Shown piece by piece: positions 26,374-35,346 of a stretch of 64,000 nt of DNA (position 1 is the stretch's first letter; every line of letters begins with the position of its first letter). Location: positions 1 through 64,000 of the forward strand of contig JAJEJG010000004.1 of NCBI GenBank assembly GCA_022828225.1. The letters are read 5' to 3'. A program made the translations under genes and the position numbers. Source of the stretch: Nitrospirales bacterium (GTDB lineage: Bacteria > Nitrospirota > Nitrospiria > Nitrospirales > UBA8639). The notes beneath the pieces were generated by a model. It saw nothing but the letters and a program-made list of their open reading frames with translations. It made no database searches and was not told the origin of the DNA.

Positions 26374-27444
26374 ATGGAAATCGGCATTGTCGGGCTTCCC
26401 AACGTCGGTAAATCGACGATCTTCAACGCGCTGACGTCGGGAGACGCGGCCTCGTCGACCTATCCCTTTACCACCATCGAACCGAACCTCGGCGTCGTTC
26501 CCGTTCCCGATTCCCGGCTGGACCGCCTCGCGGAAATCTTCAAACCGAAAAAAACCACGCCCGCCTTCTGCCGGTTCGTCGACATCGCGGGCCTGGGCAA
26601 AGGCGCAGCAGAGGGCGAAGGGCTCGGCAACAAATTTCTGGCCCACATCCGGGAAGTCGACGCGATTCTGCACATGGTCCGTCTCTTTCAGAATGCCAAC
26701 GTCGAACATACGTTGGACGGCATCGACCCGAAGAGGGACGTTGACGTGCTCGAGACCGAACTGATGCTGGCCGATCTCGAAAGCGTCACGAAACAATTCG
26801 ACAAGGTCTCGGGTAAGGCCCGGTCCGGGGACGCGGAAGCGAAGGAGGCGCTGGAATTACTCAATATCCTGAAGGCGGGCCTCGAAGAGGGCAAAACCGT
26901 ACGGACGCTCGGACTCGATCCGGAGAATCTCAAACCGTTCTCCATGCTGACCGCGAAACCCGTCCTGTACGTCGGCAATACCGACGAGTACACGGAGCCG
27001 GCCGTCGTGGATGATTTTCAAACGCTTGTCCGAACACTTGACGCGGAATCGGTCGTACTCTCCGGCAAACTGGAAAGCGAATTGGCCGAGTTGTCAGGCG
27101 AGGACCGCGAGTTATTCATGGCTGATCTCGGCATGACACACAATGGTCTGGAACGGGTCATCGTGGCGGCCTACAACACGCTGGGCCTCTGCTCGTATTT
27201 TACGGGTGGCCCCAAGGAAGTCCGGGCGTGGACGATCCCCGTGGGCGCCAAGGCCCCTCAGGCCGCCGGCGTGATCCACTCGGATTTTGAAAAAGGGTTT
27301 ATCAAGGCCGACGTGTACGGCTTCTCGGACCTGGATCAATACAAGTCAGAGCAAACGTTGCGCGAAAAAGGCCTCATCCGGTTGGAAGGCAAGGAATACG
27401 TGGTCAAAGACGGCGACGTGTGTCACTTCAAGTTCAACGTGTAA
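26374..27444 (+). CDS. ychF: Redox-regulated ATPase YchF (Obg-like)
   Basis: 356 aa. P-loop [15 protein letters not shown] at 6-20, switch regions YPFTTIEPN and [20 protein letters not shown], and the NKxE-like segment YVGNTDE replaced as usual in this ATP-preferring subfamily. The C-terminal TGS domain is visible ([29 protein letters not shown]). YchF binds ribosomes and affects stress tolerance. Length is normal. It ends 11 bases before the next gene. Confidence 0.96.
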   Translation: MEIGIVGLPNVGKSTIFNALTSGDAASSTYPFTTIEPNLGVVPVPDSRLDRLAEIFKPKKTTPAFCRFVDIAGLGKGAAEGEGLGNKFLAHIREVDAILHMVRLFQNANVEHTLDGIDPKRDVDVLETELMLADLESVTKQFDKVSGKARSGDAEAKEALELLNILKAGLEEGKTVRTLGLDPENLKPFSMLTAKPVLYVGNTDEYTEPAVVDDFQTLVRTLDAESVVLSGKLESELAELSGEDRELFMADLGMTHNGLERVIVAAYNTLGLCSYFTGGPKEVRAWTIPVGAKAPQAAGVIHSDFEKGFIKADVYGFSDLDQYKSEQTLREKGLIRLEGKEYVVKDGDVCHFKFNV

Positions 27445-27455
27445 GCCGGACTTCC

Positions 27456-28118
27456 ATGAACGCCTTGTTCTATCCCGTTCACCTCTGCCATGCGCGCACC
27501 CTGGAGCGTCTCTTGTCAGAATATGACAGTGTTCATTTTCGCGATTTCATGGCCCTGCAACTGACGCCGTTCATGGGAACGACGGCTTTTCCCGACCGGA
27601 TGGGCGACTACTACCCTGAATTACTGGACGCGGGACGAATCATCCAGGGGCACAACGTCAGTGGCGCCTTGCAGCCTGATATGATTGCGGCAGTTGATCG
27701 GGATTTAGCCGATCCGGCGTGGCGCGCCATTTTTCATGACGCCTTGTCGGATGATTATCAGTTTCAGCGTACGTTGTTTGATGAGGCGGACATTCGAAAA
27801 CGAGAGAATGGCGACTCCCTGGAAATTCCCGTATTATCCGGATTCAGGACTCCCGACTGGCAAACAACGCCTTTTTCGGTTGAGTCGGTCAAAGCTCTGA
27901 GTCTCCGGTCTCGTCCTCGCCACCACAACCCGGGGTTCGAGTATGGCTGGGCATTAGTCAAAACGAGCGTGGCGTTGGCCTATACGATTCAACTGTGTCG
28001 CCAACTTCAGGGTACGGCCGTAACGGATTCGGCTTCGCATCATCGTCTGCTCGCACAATCCTGTTATAGAGAACGGATCGAACTCTCCAACTCCTGCGTC
28101 AAACGTGAAGGGTACTAA
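27456..28118 (+). CDS. Conserved-looking protein of unknown function behind ychF
   Basis: 220 aa, not recognised. No signal peptide or membrane helix. It is rich in aromatic and acidic residues, with a duplicated-looking 'DYYPELLDAG' and 'DDYQFQRTLFDEAD' style. ATG 27456 lies 11 bases after ychF and is probably cotranscribed. Its TAA stop is directly followed by the 142-bp inverted-repeat element. Confidence 0.65.
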   Translation: MNALFYPVHLCHARTLERLLSEYDSVHFRDFMALQLTPFMGTTAFPDRMGDYYPELLDAGRIIQGHNVSGALQPDMIAAVDRDLADPAWRAIFHDALSDDYQFQRTLFDEADIRKRENGDSLEIPVLSGFRTPDWQTTPFSVESVKALSLRSRPRHHNPGFEYGWALVKTSVALAYTIQLCRQLQGTAVTDSASHHRLLAQSCYRERIELSNSCVKREGY

Positions 28119-28260
28119 GGAACCTCTGATTTAGTGCACTATCGGGCGCATGGCTGCGTTGTGTCCTCGCTCAACCCTCACCTATCTCTATGATAAGCCT
28201 CGGGTTTCGCTCCGGGGCGCCTTGCCCTGCATCCCGCTATCACAATAAATCAGAGGTTCC
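28119..28260. mobile_element. 142-bp terminal-inverted-repeat element, copy E1
   Basis: Perfect 15-bp ends GGAACCTCTGATTTA / TAAATCAGAGGTTCC. The inside holds no frame of note. Copy E2 (29570-29711) is over 90% identical by eye and has the same length; E3 (30679-30810) is diverged. E1 starts at the base after the TAA of the gene ending at 28118. MITE-like and non-autonomous; no matching transposase is in view. Confidence 0.85.
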
Positions 28261-28308
28261 CTGAGAGATACGTCAGAGGCCTGCCCTCTTGAATGGGCAG
28301 CTTTTTCT

Positions 28309-28917
28309 CTACAACACCGTCTCCGGGCCCTTCGGTCTCCATTTCCTGGCCAAGGCCCGGGCTTCTTCAATTTGTTCAGGCGTCATTTCTTCTTCCAGCA
28401 TGGCTACGGCCTGGATCGCCGGGTCCATACCCTGTTCCGCGGCAAGGAAGGCCCATTGATACGCCTGGATGTAATCCTGCCTAACACCCTCGCCCTTGTA
28501 GAACATCAGGCCGACGTGATTCTGCCCCGCCGCGTTCCCCTGCTCCGCCGCCCGTAGAAACCACCGAAAGGCCTTGGCGTAATCTTTCGGAACACCCAAG
28601 CCATAACGGTAGAGCAACCCCAGGTTGTTTTGTGCGCTCTCATGACCTTGATCAGCCGCCAGCCGATACCAGTATCGCGCCTTCTCGAAATCCTGCGCAA
28701 CGCCCTGCCCCCATCGATACATATACCCCACCATGTTTTGGGCCTCCGCATTTCCCCGGGAAGCCAGCGGAGCCCATTCCCGCATCGCGGTTTCGTAATC
28801 CTGTTCGAGGTAGGCGTTTTCACCCAGGCCGAAATCCGCCCAGGCCGGGCAGCTATTGACCAGCACCCACCCGATGATGAGTGCCATGCTTTTCCAACGG
28901 AGTGTGTTCTTCATCAT
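28309..28917 (-). CDS. Secreted Sel1-repeat protein
   Basis: 202 aa. Signal peptide about 1-27 (ALIIGWVLVNSCPAWA). Then three to four Sel1-like repeats of ~36 residues, each with AxxQNxxGxxYxxGxGVxxDYxKAxxWxxxAAxQG. Sel1 proteins act as periplasmic adaptors. The last 40 residues form a charged helix. The 26-bp element ends 25 bases before the start in the same orientation. It is convergent with element E1. Confidence 0.88.
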   Translation of the reverse strand: MMKNTLRWKSMALIIGWVLVNSCPAWADFGLGENAYLEQDYETAMREWAPLASRGNAEAQNMVGYMYRWGQGVAQDFEKARYWYRLAADQGHESAQNNLGLLYRYGLGVPKDYAKAFRWFLRAAEQGNAAGQNHVGLMFYKGEGVRQDYIQAYQWAFLAAEQGMDPAIQAVAMLEEEMTPEQIEEARALARKWRPKGPETVL

Positions 28918-28942
28918 TTGGGCTCCTCGCGGCTGTTATTCC

Positions 28943-28968
28943 TGTATGTGTTCAGTCATGCGTTGACA
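28943..28968 (-). repeat. 26-bp dispersed element, copy on the minus strand
   Basis: On the minus strand it reads TGTCAACGCATGACTG then AACACATACA, two changes from copy 1. It lies 25 bases before the Sel1 gene start, oriented with that gene. Confidence 0.8.
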
Positions 28969-28996
28969 ATTTCGGCTTTTCCTTCACCGCCTTCGT

Positions 28997-29076
28997 CAGA
29001 CAACCCCCTCAATCCCCCTTATCAGGGGGACAGCCGCACTCCTCTCCCCCCTGACAAGGGGGGCAGGGGGGTTCAG
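28997..29076. repeat. Family C inverted repeat, copy 4
   Basis: AGACAACCCCCTCAATCC to GGGGGGCAGGGGGGTTCAG. The 337-base gap 28918-29254 holds this, the 26-bp element and the H insertion at 29111. No gene was seen. Confidence 0.85.
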
Positions 29077-29110
29077 GTCGTCAGCTTTTGTAGGGCGGGT
29101 TAGCCGCAGG

Positions 29111-29134
29111 CCCTTCGACTGCGCTCAGGACAGG
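29111..29134. repeat. Micro-element H inside a palindromic unit
   Basis: CCCTTCGACTGCGCTCAGG then ACAGG interrupts GGGTTAGCCGCAGG|CGTAACCCG. The uninterrupted form GGGTTAGCCGAAGGCGTAAC is at 11274-11293. Confidence 0.75.
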
Positions 29135-29254
29135 CGTAACCCGACAATCCTCTTTCCATTATCTTCCAGTATACCTCAAATTGTTCCCCGTGGCCTTTTA
29201 CGCTTTACTCAGGGTGACGGGAATGGCATAAAGAAGCACCTTGGAGGCCAGCCT

Positions 29255-29569
29255 ATGTCCATACGAATCCACGCCGAAGCCTTGTACGATTCACTGAAAG
29301 CCGTATTGGGGGTCCATGATCCCGAACAGGTCCGGACTAAGCTGGAGAAAGAACTCCGTCATATGATACCCAACTGGACCGACAGGATTCCGGACTGTCC
29401 GGGATGGTATTGGTTTAAACCGGAAGGCGTCGCCGAACCTCAACTCCTCCTTGTGGACCATGGCCGTATCGACACCAAACTCATGGCCGATTTGGGCCCC
29501 CCGAATAATCTGGTGGACGTTCAACGCGTGAAAGGGCTCTGGGCAGGCCCCCTGCTGCCTCCCACGTAA
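29255..29569 (+). CDS. Small hypothetical protein
   Basis: 104 aa, not recognised. The central part (CPGWYWFKPEG...PQLLLVDHG) looks like a small beta-rich fold. ATG 29255 has TTGGAGG about 9 bases upstream, a good site. Its TAA is followed at once by element E2. Confidence 0.65.
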   Translation: MSIRIHAEALYDSLKAVLGVHDPEQVRTKLEKELRHMIPNWTDRIPDCPGWYWFKPEGVAEPQLLLVDHGRIDTKLMADLGPPNNLVDVQRVKGLWAGPLLPPT

Positions 29570-29711
29570 GGAACCTCTGATTTATTACACTATCGGGCGT
29601 ATGGCTGCGTTGTGTCCTCGTTCAACCCTCACCTGTCTCTATGATAAGCCTCGGGTTTCGCTCCGGGACGCCTTGCCCTGCATCCCGCTATCACAACAAA
29701 TCAGAGGTTCC
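29570..29711. mobile_element. 142-bp terminal-inverted-repeat element, copy E2
   Basis: Ends GGAACCTCTGATTTA and AAATCAGAGGTTCC. It starts at the base after the TAA stop (29567-29569) and ends 5 bases before the next ATG (29717). Its right end supplies AGAGG at 29703-29707, the likely ribosome-binding site of the following gene. Confidence 0.85.
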
Positions 29712-29716
29712 TTAAG

Positions 29717-30679
29717 ATGACGTCCGGCCCCACAGACCTCTCACCCGCCTGGGACTCGTTCTGCGCATCACGACTCGACTACCTGTCCGCCTTGGCAGTC
29801 CCCATTGCCGAAGGCATCGTGCGCCGGGATACGCCCCATGCTGCGTTTCGCGGTTGTATCGACTGGCATTCCTGCGTGCATGGACTCTATGCCTTATTCA
29901 CCGTGTCCCGGTTAACGGGAGAATCCCGGTGGAGTGATCTGGCCGAATCCTTGCTCGTCCCCGAAAAATTGGAACAGGAATTGGGCTGTATCCGGAACGG
30001 TGAATTGAACGAAGAACTTCCCTATGGATACGCGTGGTTCCTGAAACTTGCACAAGACCGTCAACGGTTTTTTCAGAAAGACGACTTGCACCCGATCGCC
30101 GGGGAACTGGCACAACGGCTGGCGCAATGGATCTTCTCCCTGTCCAACGATGACATCGTGACGCATGCCCGAAACCGCGCTTATGGCAACGTCTCCTGGG
30201 CCGTATTGAATCTATGGGAGTGGGCCCGATTGAACCAGGAGCCGGAATTGATTGACGCTGTATCTTCGTTGACGCGCGAGAAATTACTCCCCCTCGATCA
30301 GGATCTTCCCCCTTCCTGCGACCATCTGACGGATGAATTCTTCCCGGCTGCCCTGCAACGCACTCGTGCGATTCTCACCATCCTGCCTGACAACGAGACC
30401 AACGCCTGGTTGAGCGCGTACCTTGAAGAAGACTTGCAGTTGGAACCCGTCCGGCATCCGGCTTTTCCGCATTCGGCCGGGCTCAATTTCAGCCGGTGCT
30501 GGGGGTTGTGGGCGCTGTTTCAATACACGAAAAATCCCGTCTACCGCGACCAATTCGTTCGGCACTTTGTTACGCACGTGAACCGTCCGGAATATTGGCG
30601 AGACGATTACAAAAAATACGGCCATTGGGTCGCCCAGTTCGGAGTCTATGCCCTCGCGCTCAGTATGGACCGCACTTAG
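29717..30679 (+). CDS. DUF2891 family protein
   Basis: 320 aa, cytoplasmic. Family landmarks visible: FRGCIDWHSCVHGLYAL at ~40-56, NRAYGNVSWAVLNLWEW, HSAGLNFSRCWGLWALF and the ending YGHWVAQFGVYAL. The fold is an all-helical barrel of the kind seen in glycosidase-like proteins; substrate unknown. ATG 29717 uses AGAGG within element E2. The stop TAG shares its G with the start of E3. Confidence 0.85.
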   Translation: MTSGPTDLSPAWDSFCASRLDYLSALAVPIAEGIVRRDTPHAAFRGCIDWHSCVHGLYALFTVSRLTGESRWSDLAESLLVPEKLEQELGCIRNGELNEELPYGYAWFLKLAQDRQRFFQKDDLHPIAGELAQRLAQWIFSLSNDDIVTHARNRAYGNVSWAVLNLWEWARLNQEPELIDAVSSLTREKLLPLDQDLPPSCDHLTDEFFPAALQRTRAILTILPDNETNAWLSAYLEEDLQLEPVRHPAFPHSAGLNFSRCWGLWALFQYTKNPVYRDQFVRHFVTHVNRPEYWRDDYKKYGHWVAQFGVYALALSMDRT

Positions 30680-30810
30680 GAAGAGCTGCTTTATTGCACT
30701 ATCGGGCGCATGGCGGTGTTGTGTCCTCGCTCAACCCTCGCCTATCTCTGTTGATAAGCCTCGGGTTTCGTTGCGGGACGCCTTGCCCTGCATCCCGCAG
30801 CAGAGATTCC
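30679..30810. mobile_element. Diverged terminal-inverted-repeat element, copy E3
   Basis: About 132 bp, with imperfect ends GGAAGAGCTGCT / AGCAGAGATTCC. The core matches E1 and E2 closely (CTCGCTCAACCCTC, ATAAGCCTCGGGTTTCG, ACGCCTTGCCCTGCATCCCG). It starts within the TAG stop of the DUF2891 gene. Confidence 0.8.
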
Positions 30811-30921
30811 TCTCAAAACATCGTACAAGTTCTCCACGACGCGCGCCGGTTGACAATGGGTTTGGCCGGTAGGTAGAAATTCAGCTTTGTCGAAGGACGC
30901 GTCTTTTGCGGAGTTCTGCCG

Positions 30922-31491
30922 ATGCCAATCAATGAGCTACGAAAACCGGGGGCGAAGATGAGCCTCAAGGAAGCACTCGAACGAGCCGAAAAGCTCAAAC
31001 GCATGGCTGCGAGCAGCAACCCCAATGAAGCGGCCGTGGCCGCCGCGCGACTCAAAGCCTTTGACGTCGATGCCGCACGCGCGCCTCAATCGAAGGATGC
31101 TGAAATCGAACCGGCAATCATCACGGAAACCGGCGAGCGCGGACCGTCCAATCAAAAAATCGAAGTGCTTGATGAGTTGCCCGTCATTCCTTACAAGGAA
31201 TTGGGAGAATTGAAAGTGGAGCAGGCACCCGACACCTCGTCGGTGAACTGGGACGTGCTGCATGCCGAATTGCTGGAACGGGCCCAACAGATCGGCGCAC
31301 ACGCCGTCATCGACATCCAGATCAAGGGCACGATTCAGCAAAAAATCCTGACCGGGATGGCGCTCAAATACCTGTCGCCGCAAGAGATCCTGGATGTTCA
31401 AGCGGCTAATAAATTGGATGAAGACGAGAAAGCCTATTATGAAGCGCAAAAGGAACGCCGCGACGAGGACTGGGCCCCGCCAGTAGGATAA
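30922..31491 (+). CDS. Hypothetical protein with a possible metal- or ligand-binding C-terminal domain
   Basis: 189 aa. The N-terminal ~45 residues are a basic helix with many alanines. A linker follows, then a compact domain (about 95-155) with LLERAQQIGAHAVIDIQIKG, which recalls the 'xxLGAdAVi' strand-helix of YbjQ-like small domains. This likeness is weak. The last 30 residues are acidic. An internal ATG at 30958 is an alternative start. Confidence 0.6.
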   Translation: MPINELRKPGAKMSLKEALERAEKLKRMAASSNPNEAAVAAARLKAFDVDAARAPQSKDAEIEPAIITETGERGPSNQKIEVLDELPVIPYKELGELKVEQAPDTSSVNWDVLHAELLERAQQIGAHAVIDIQIKGTIQQKILTGMALKYLSPQEILDVQAANKLDEDEKAYYEAQKERRDEDWAPPVG

Positions 31492-31861
31492 GGGCTTACA
31501 CTCCTGTCTTTCCTCTACCCCTCCTAGCCTCCCCTTACAAAGGGGAGGAACAAACACAGGGTCATCCCCGACTCCCCTCTTGTCATTCCCGACATCTTTA
31601 ATCGGGAATCCAGCGTCTTTGCTTTTTGTTTCGTCCGTGAAGACAAAAGACGCTGGATTCCCGCTTTCGCGGGAAAGACAGAGGGAGGAACAAAGGGGAG
31701 GAAAAGAGGGCTCCGCTTCACCCAGAACTTGTCGTGGGTCTGTGCTTAGGTGCATTCGTACGGTCGAGTATGGCAAACTTCAATGTTGAGAATGCCACGG
31801 CGTTCTCCTGAGAATAACGCCGGAAGAGAGACTTGCCTGCCTAAGACAGGAACGATCGCCG
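31492..31861. other. 370-base gap before fumarase, largely repeats
   Basis: It holds a short family D arm (31512-31550, CCTCCCCTTACAAAGGGGAGG type) and family A copy 7 (31561-31680). The last ~120 bases are the leader of the fumarase gene, with a GGCGTT...AACGCC hairpin at 31799-31821. No gene was seen. Confidence 0.5.
31561..31680. repeat. REP-like doublet, family A copy 7
   Basis: Arms ATTCCCGA / TCGGGAAT around CATCTTTAA, then a second hairpin with ATTCCCGC / GCGGGAA in the other orientation. Confidence 0.85.
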
Positions 31862-33514
31862 ATGGAATTTCACTATCAGGAACTCTTCGAACACGGAATG
31901 GATACGACGACGTATCGCAAGTTGACGTCGGACCACGTCGCCACCACCGTTTTTGAAGGGCAGGAAATCCTCAGCGTTCAGCCCGAAGCCCTCACACTAT
32001 TGGCGCGTGAGGCCATGGATGACGTCGCGCATCTCTTGCGAGCGAGCCATCTCAAGCAATTGAGCCGTATTCTTGACGACCCGGAAGCCTCGGAGAACGA
32101 TCGCTTCGTGGCGTTGGAATTGCTCAAGAATGCCAACATCGCCGCCGGACGGGTACTGCCGGGTTGTCAGGATACCGGCACGGCAATCGCCGTCGGATAC
32201 AAGGGCCAGCAGGTGTTCACCACGGGCCATGATGCCGAAGCGCTTTCACGCGGCATTTATGAGGCCTACGCGCAGCGGCACCTACGCTACTCGCAGATGG
32301 CGCCCCTCGACATGTACACCGAAAAAAACACCGGCACGAATCTGCCCGCGCAGATTGAACTCTATGCCAAACCAGGTTCGGAATACCGTTTCCTCTTTGT
32401 CGCCAAAGGCGGAGGTTCGGCGAACAAAACCTTTTTGTACCAGGAGACCAAAGCCCTGCTGAATCCGAAATCCCTGCGTGCTTTTGTTGCGGAGAAAATC
32501 CGCACGCTCGGCACCTCCGCCTGTCCGCCTTATCACCTGGCCCTCGTCATCGGCGGGCTGTCAGCGGAATTCACCTTGAAAACCGTCAAACTCGCGAGTT
32601 GCCATTATCTCGATGATCTCCCGACTTCCGGAAACGATTTGGGGCGGGCGTTTCGGGACCTCGACTTCGAACGGGAGATGTTGAAACTCTGCGCCGAAAC
32701 CGGCATCGGCGCACAATTCGGCGGCAAATATTTCGCCCACGACGTGCGGGTCATCCGCCTCCCCCGGCATGGCGCGTCCTGCCCCGTCGGTCTGGGTGTC
32801 TCCTGTTCGGCCGACCGGCAAATCCTGGGCAAAATCACCAGGGACGGGATCTTCCTCGAACAGCTCGAAACGAATCCCGCGCAATATCTTCCCGACGTCC
32901 GTGAAAACGACCTGGACGAGCAAGTCGTCAAAGTCGACCTGAACCAACCGATGCAGGCAATCCTCTCGGAGTTGCGCCAACATCCGGTGGCGACCCGGTT
33001 ATCGCTGACCGGACCCATTGTCGTCGCGCGGGACATCGCTCACGCCAAGCTGAAAGAGCAACTGGATGCAGGCAAGGGTCTCCCCGACTATATCAAGAAC
33101 CACGTCGTCTATTACGCCGGTCCCGCCAAAAAACCCGAAGGCTATGCTTCGGGTTCCTTTGGCCCCACGACTGCCGGACGCATGGACTCCTACGTGGATC
33201 AATTTCAGGCCGTCGGGGGCAGCATGGTCATGCTGGCCAAGGGTAACCGTTCCCAACAAGTGCGCGAAGCCTGCCGGAAGCATGGAGGTTTCTATCTGGG
33301 GTCTATCGGCGGCCCCGCTGCGCGACTGGCCGAACACAGCATCAAGAAAGTGGAAGTCCTCGAATTCGAAGAGCTTGGGATGGAAGCGGTGTGGAAAATC
33401 GAAGTCGAAGACTTCCCGGCCTTTATCGTCATCAATCATGAAGGCCATGACTTTTATGCCGATCTCGACGCCCGGCGCCCGTTGATTCAACCCGGCAAAC
33501 AGGCTAAATCCTAA
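31862..33514 (+). CDS. fumA: Class I fumarate hydratase (single-chain, Fe-S)
   Basis: 550 aa. Interconverts fumarate and malate in the TCA cycle (oxidative or reductive direction). Alpha-type N-terminal part with the cluster cysteine in LPGCQDTGT (C102), further cysteines at SACPP and [10 protein letters not shown], and the KGGGSANK substrate loop. The beta-type C-terminal part has [28 protein letters not shown] and GGPAARLAE. Class I enzymes are oxygen-sensitive. Fusion length matches FumA/FumB. ATG 31862 gives the usual N-terminus. Confidence 0.95.
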   Translation: MEFHYQELFEHGMDTTTYRKLTSDHVATTVFEGQEILSVQPEALTLLAREAMDDVAHLLRASHLKQLSRILDDPEASENDRFVALELLKNANIAAGRVLPGCQDTGTAIAVGYKGQQVFTTGHDAEALSRGIYEAYAQRHLRYSQMAPLDMYTEKNTGTNLPAQIELYAKPGSEYRFLFVAKGGGSANKTFLYQETKALLNPKSLRAFVAEKIRTLGTSACPPYHLALVIGGLSAEFTLKTVKLASCHYLDDLPTSGNDLGRAFRDLDFEREMLKLCAETGIGAQFGGKYFAHDVRVIRLPRHGASCPVGLGVSCSADRQILGKITRDGIFLEQLETNPAQYLPDVRENDLDEQVVKVDLNQPMQAILSELRQHPVATRLSLTGPIVVARDIAHAKLKEQLDAGKGLPDYIKNHVVYYAGPAKKPEGYASGSFGPTTAGRMDSYVDQFQAVGGSMVMLAKGNRSQQVREACRKHGGFYLGSIGGPAARLAEHSIKKVEVLEFEELGMEAVWKIEVEDFPAFIVINHEGHDFYADLDARRPLIQPGKQAKS

Positions 33515-33521
33515 CGACGTA

Positions 33522-33569
33522 CGTGCCACGGAATCGATCCTGTCGGTCCGAAGCGTCTTCCGTGGCACG
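33522..33569 (+). terminator. Hairpin behind the fumarase gene
   Basis: Perfect 12-bp arms CGTGCCACGGAA / TTCCGTGGCACG with a 24-base loop, 8 bases after the stop. There is no T-run, so it may be a stability hairpin rather than an intrinsic terminator. Confidence 0.55.
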
Positions 33570-33780
33570 GTTGTCTTCCTGTAAAAAGTGTGCTACTGTC
33601 CGTCTTGTAGATAGTGGCCTGCGTTGACGTTCAGTTCAACCACGAGGTCATTTATTAATCGAGGTTGCAATCGGAAATCTGATCGAAAGCTGACCTAAGC
33701 CGCATTGCTCCAGTCGTGCTTCGGCCCTCCTTTCCCGTTTTTCGAGTGTAAATCCCCAATACTTTCAAAGGAGTTGTTCT

Positions 33781-34098
33781 ATGCCGTTTAAAATTTATGT
33801 CGGCGGATTGCCATATCCGACGACCGAAACGGAGTTGACCGATCTGTTTGTCCAACATGGCAACGTGGATTCGGCGAAAATCATTACCGATAAATACACC
33901 GGCCGGTCGCGGGGTTTCGGTTTTGTTGAAATGCCCTCGGAAGAGGAAGGCAAGGCCGCCATTACAGCGTTGAACGGCACCCAATTGGATGGCCGTACGT
34001 TAACCGTGAATCAAGCCCGGCCTCAAGAATCAAGGCCGGGAGGACGCGGTGGCGGCGGCGGTTTTGGCGGTGGCCGAGGCGGACGCCACGATCGCTAA
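33781..34098 (+). CDS. Glycine-rich RNA-binding protein (single RRM)
   Basis: 105 aa. One RRM, with RNP2 IYVGGL at 5-10 and RNP1 RGFGFVEM at 44-51, then a glycine/arginine tail. This is the bacterial/cyanobacterial 'Rbp' type, often induced by cold. Strong AAAGGAG 8 bases before ATG. The ~265-base space upstream has no gene and gives room for a long leader. Confidence 0.94.
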   Translation: MPFKIYVGGLPYPTTETELTDLFVQHGNVDSAKIITDKYTGRSRGFGFVEMPSEEEGKAAITALNGTQLDGRTLTVNQARPQESRPGGRGGGGGFGGGRGGRHDR

Positions 34099-34115
34099 GC
34101 GCGCCGTGAGTGAGA

Positions 34116-34147
34116 AAAGGGGAGAGGGCCTGAGCCGTCTCCCCTTT
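34116..34147. terminator. Hairpin between convergent genes
   Basis: Arms AAAGGGGAGA / TCTCCCCTTT (34116-34125 and 34138-34147) around 12 bases. It sits between the RRM gene and the convergent minus-strand gene and may serve both. Confidence 0.6.
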
Positions 34148-34713
34148 CACCTCTCTTCCCAGTAGGCCAGCAAGGCCGCTTCCAGCACCAGCAAGACAAC
34201 CCCCCAAATTTTTCGCGCCTCTCGAATTTCGTCGGCGCGTACGTACGTCATCAGCATCAGACTCCAGCCGTTGACTCCGTGCAAATGAAAACGCGTCGGT
34301 TGCAGTTCCAACCGGATTTGCACGTCCAGACGCCGGCTCATGGCGTGACTCGTTTCATGCATGAGTTCGTCTATTTTAACTCCTAGAAAATCAGCCAGAC
34401 TCCTCATGGCTGGTTTGTCCTGCTCCGATGGGTTAGCCGGACATATGACGACAAACGACGTCAATTGCGATTTGGACGGATCGCCGGGGATGAAATTCTG
34501 AGCGGCAGCCAGGCTCATCATCGGCGAATCGGGAGCATTGATGAACTTCAGGAGGGACTGCATTTCAGGCCACCCGAGACAAGAGGGCAGCACCGGGATC
34601 CATTCGGGATGCGCTTTGAGATCGACGTAGCCGTCTTCAGGGGTACCGTCATTGTTGAATGACGAAAACGGCACATGAAAGACGTCCGTGCTTTCAGCGA
34701 CTGAAATGCCCAT
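34147..34713 (-). CDS. Hypothetical protein with a C-terminal membrane helix
   Basis: 188 aa, unknown. The last ~25 residues (KIWGVVLLVLEAALLAYW) look like a membrane helix. The rest is soluble. ATG 34713 with GAGAAGG 8 bases upstream is preferred over ATG 34740 and TTG 34773. It is divergent from the His-rich gene cluster. Confidence 0.55.
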   Translation of the reverse strand: MGISVAESTDVFHVPFSSFNNDGTPEDGYVDLKAHPEWIPVLPSCLGWPEMQSLLKFINAPDSPMMSLAAAQNFIPGDPSKSQLTSFVVICPANPSEQDKPAMRSLADFLGVKIDELMHETSHAMSRRLDVQIRLELQPTRFHLHGVNGWSLMLMTYVRADEIREARKIWGVVLLVLEAALLAYWEER

Positions 34714-34883
34714 GCCCCATGCCTTCTCTTTCGGAAGCATCCTGCCGGTCTGCGGAAAAAACCCTGAAAACAACCAGCATGCAATTCCAGAGAATACAAC
34801 AGATCGGCGATAGCGTGAAGACCTCCACCGCGCTTGACACCCCGAGGCTCGTGCCCTATGCTGAATTCAAGGTCACTGATGTC

Positions 34884-35183
34884 ATGATGCGTGTATCCCG
34901 CACAGCACTCGTTCTCGGAGTTCTGACCTGTTTCCTGGTCATGAGCGGCGTGGTTTCCAGCCAGGCTGCCGCTCACTCCCTTCATCACGTTCACCATAAC
35001 GCGGCCACCCATTCGACGATTCTCTGCTCTCTGATGTGCGCGGCGGGCCAGGTGGTCAGCGTTGACGAACCCGTATTCGATGCCCCGCTTACCGTTTTAC
35101 ACGCCTTAGAGCTTTCCATTGTTCATCCGGTCACCCTGACCGTTCCCACGCTTCGCTTTTCTCGCGGCCCTCCCCGGTTCTAG
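34884..35183 (+). CDS. Small His/Cys-rich membrane-anchored protein (DUF2946-like)
   Basis: 99 aa. Signal or membrane segment about 5-30 (TALVLGVLTCFLVMSGVVSS). Then a metal-like cluster HSLHHVHHNAATHS and CSLMC. This resembles small copper-associated proteins of the DUF2946 type, but the match is by composition only. It is the first gene of a three-gene group on the plus strand with the outer-membrane and cupredoxin proteins. Confidence 0.6.
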   Translation: MMRVSRTALVLGVLTCFLVMSGVVSSQAAAHSLHHVHHNAATHSTILCSLMCAAGQVVSVDEPVFDAPLTVLHALELSIVHPVTLTVPTLRFSRGPPRF

Positions 35184-35346
35184 TCTCAAGTCTTCCCTTT
35201 CACACGTTGCAGCGTTTTCTCCGTCGAGGGGTGTCCCCTCGCGGGAAATGCCGTTTACTCCTATTTCCAAATGGAGGACTTTATGACTCGATCCGAGAAA
35301 TTGGCACAATCTGTATCATTCATGTTTTGCGAGAAGAGGTTTGCGC

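Noticed and set aside
25888..26796. A 302-codon minus-strand frame
   Set aside because: It lies opposite ychF and across repeats, has no family features, and mirrors the codon pattern of the real gene on the other strand.
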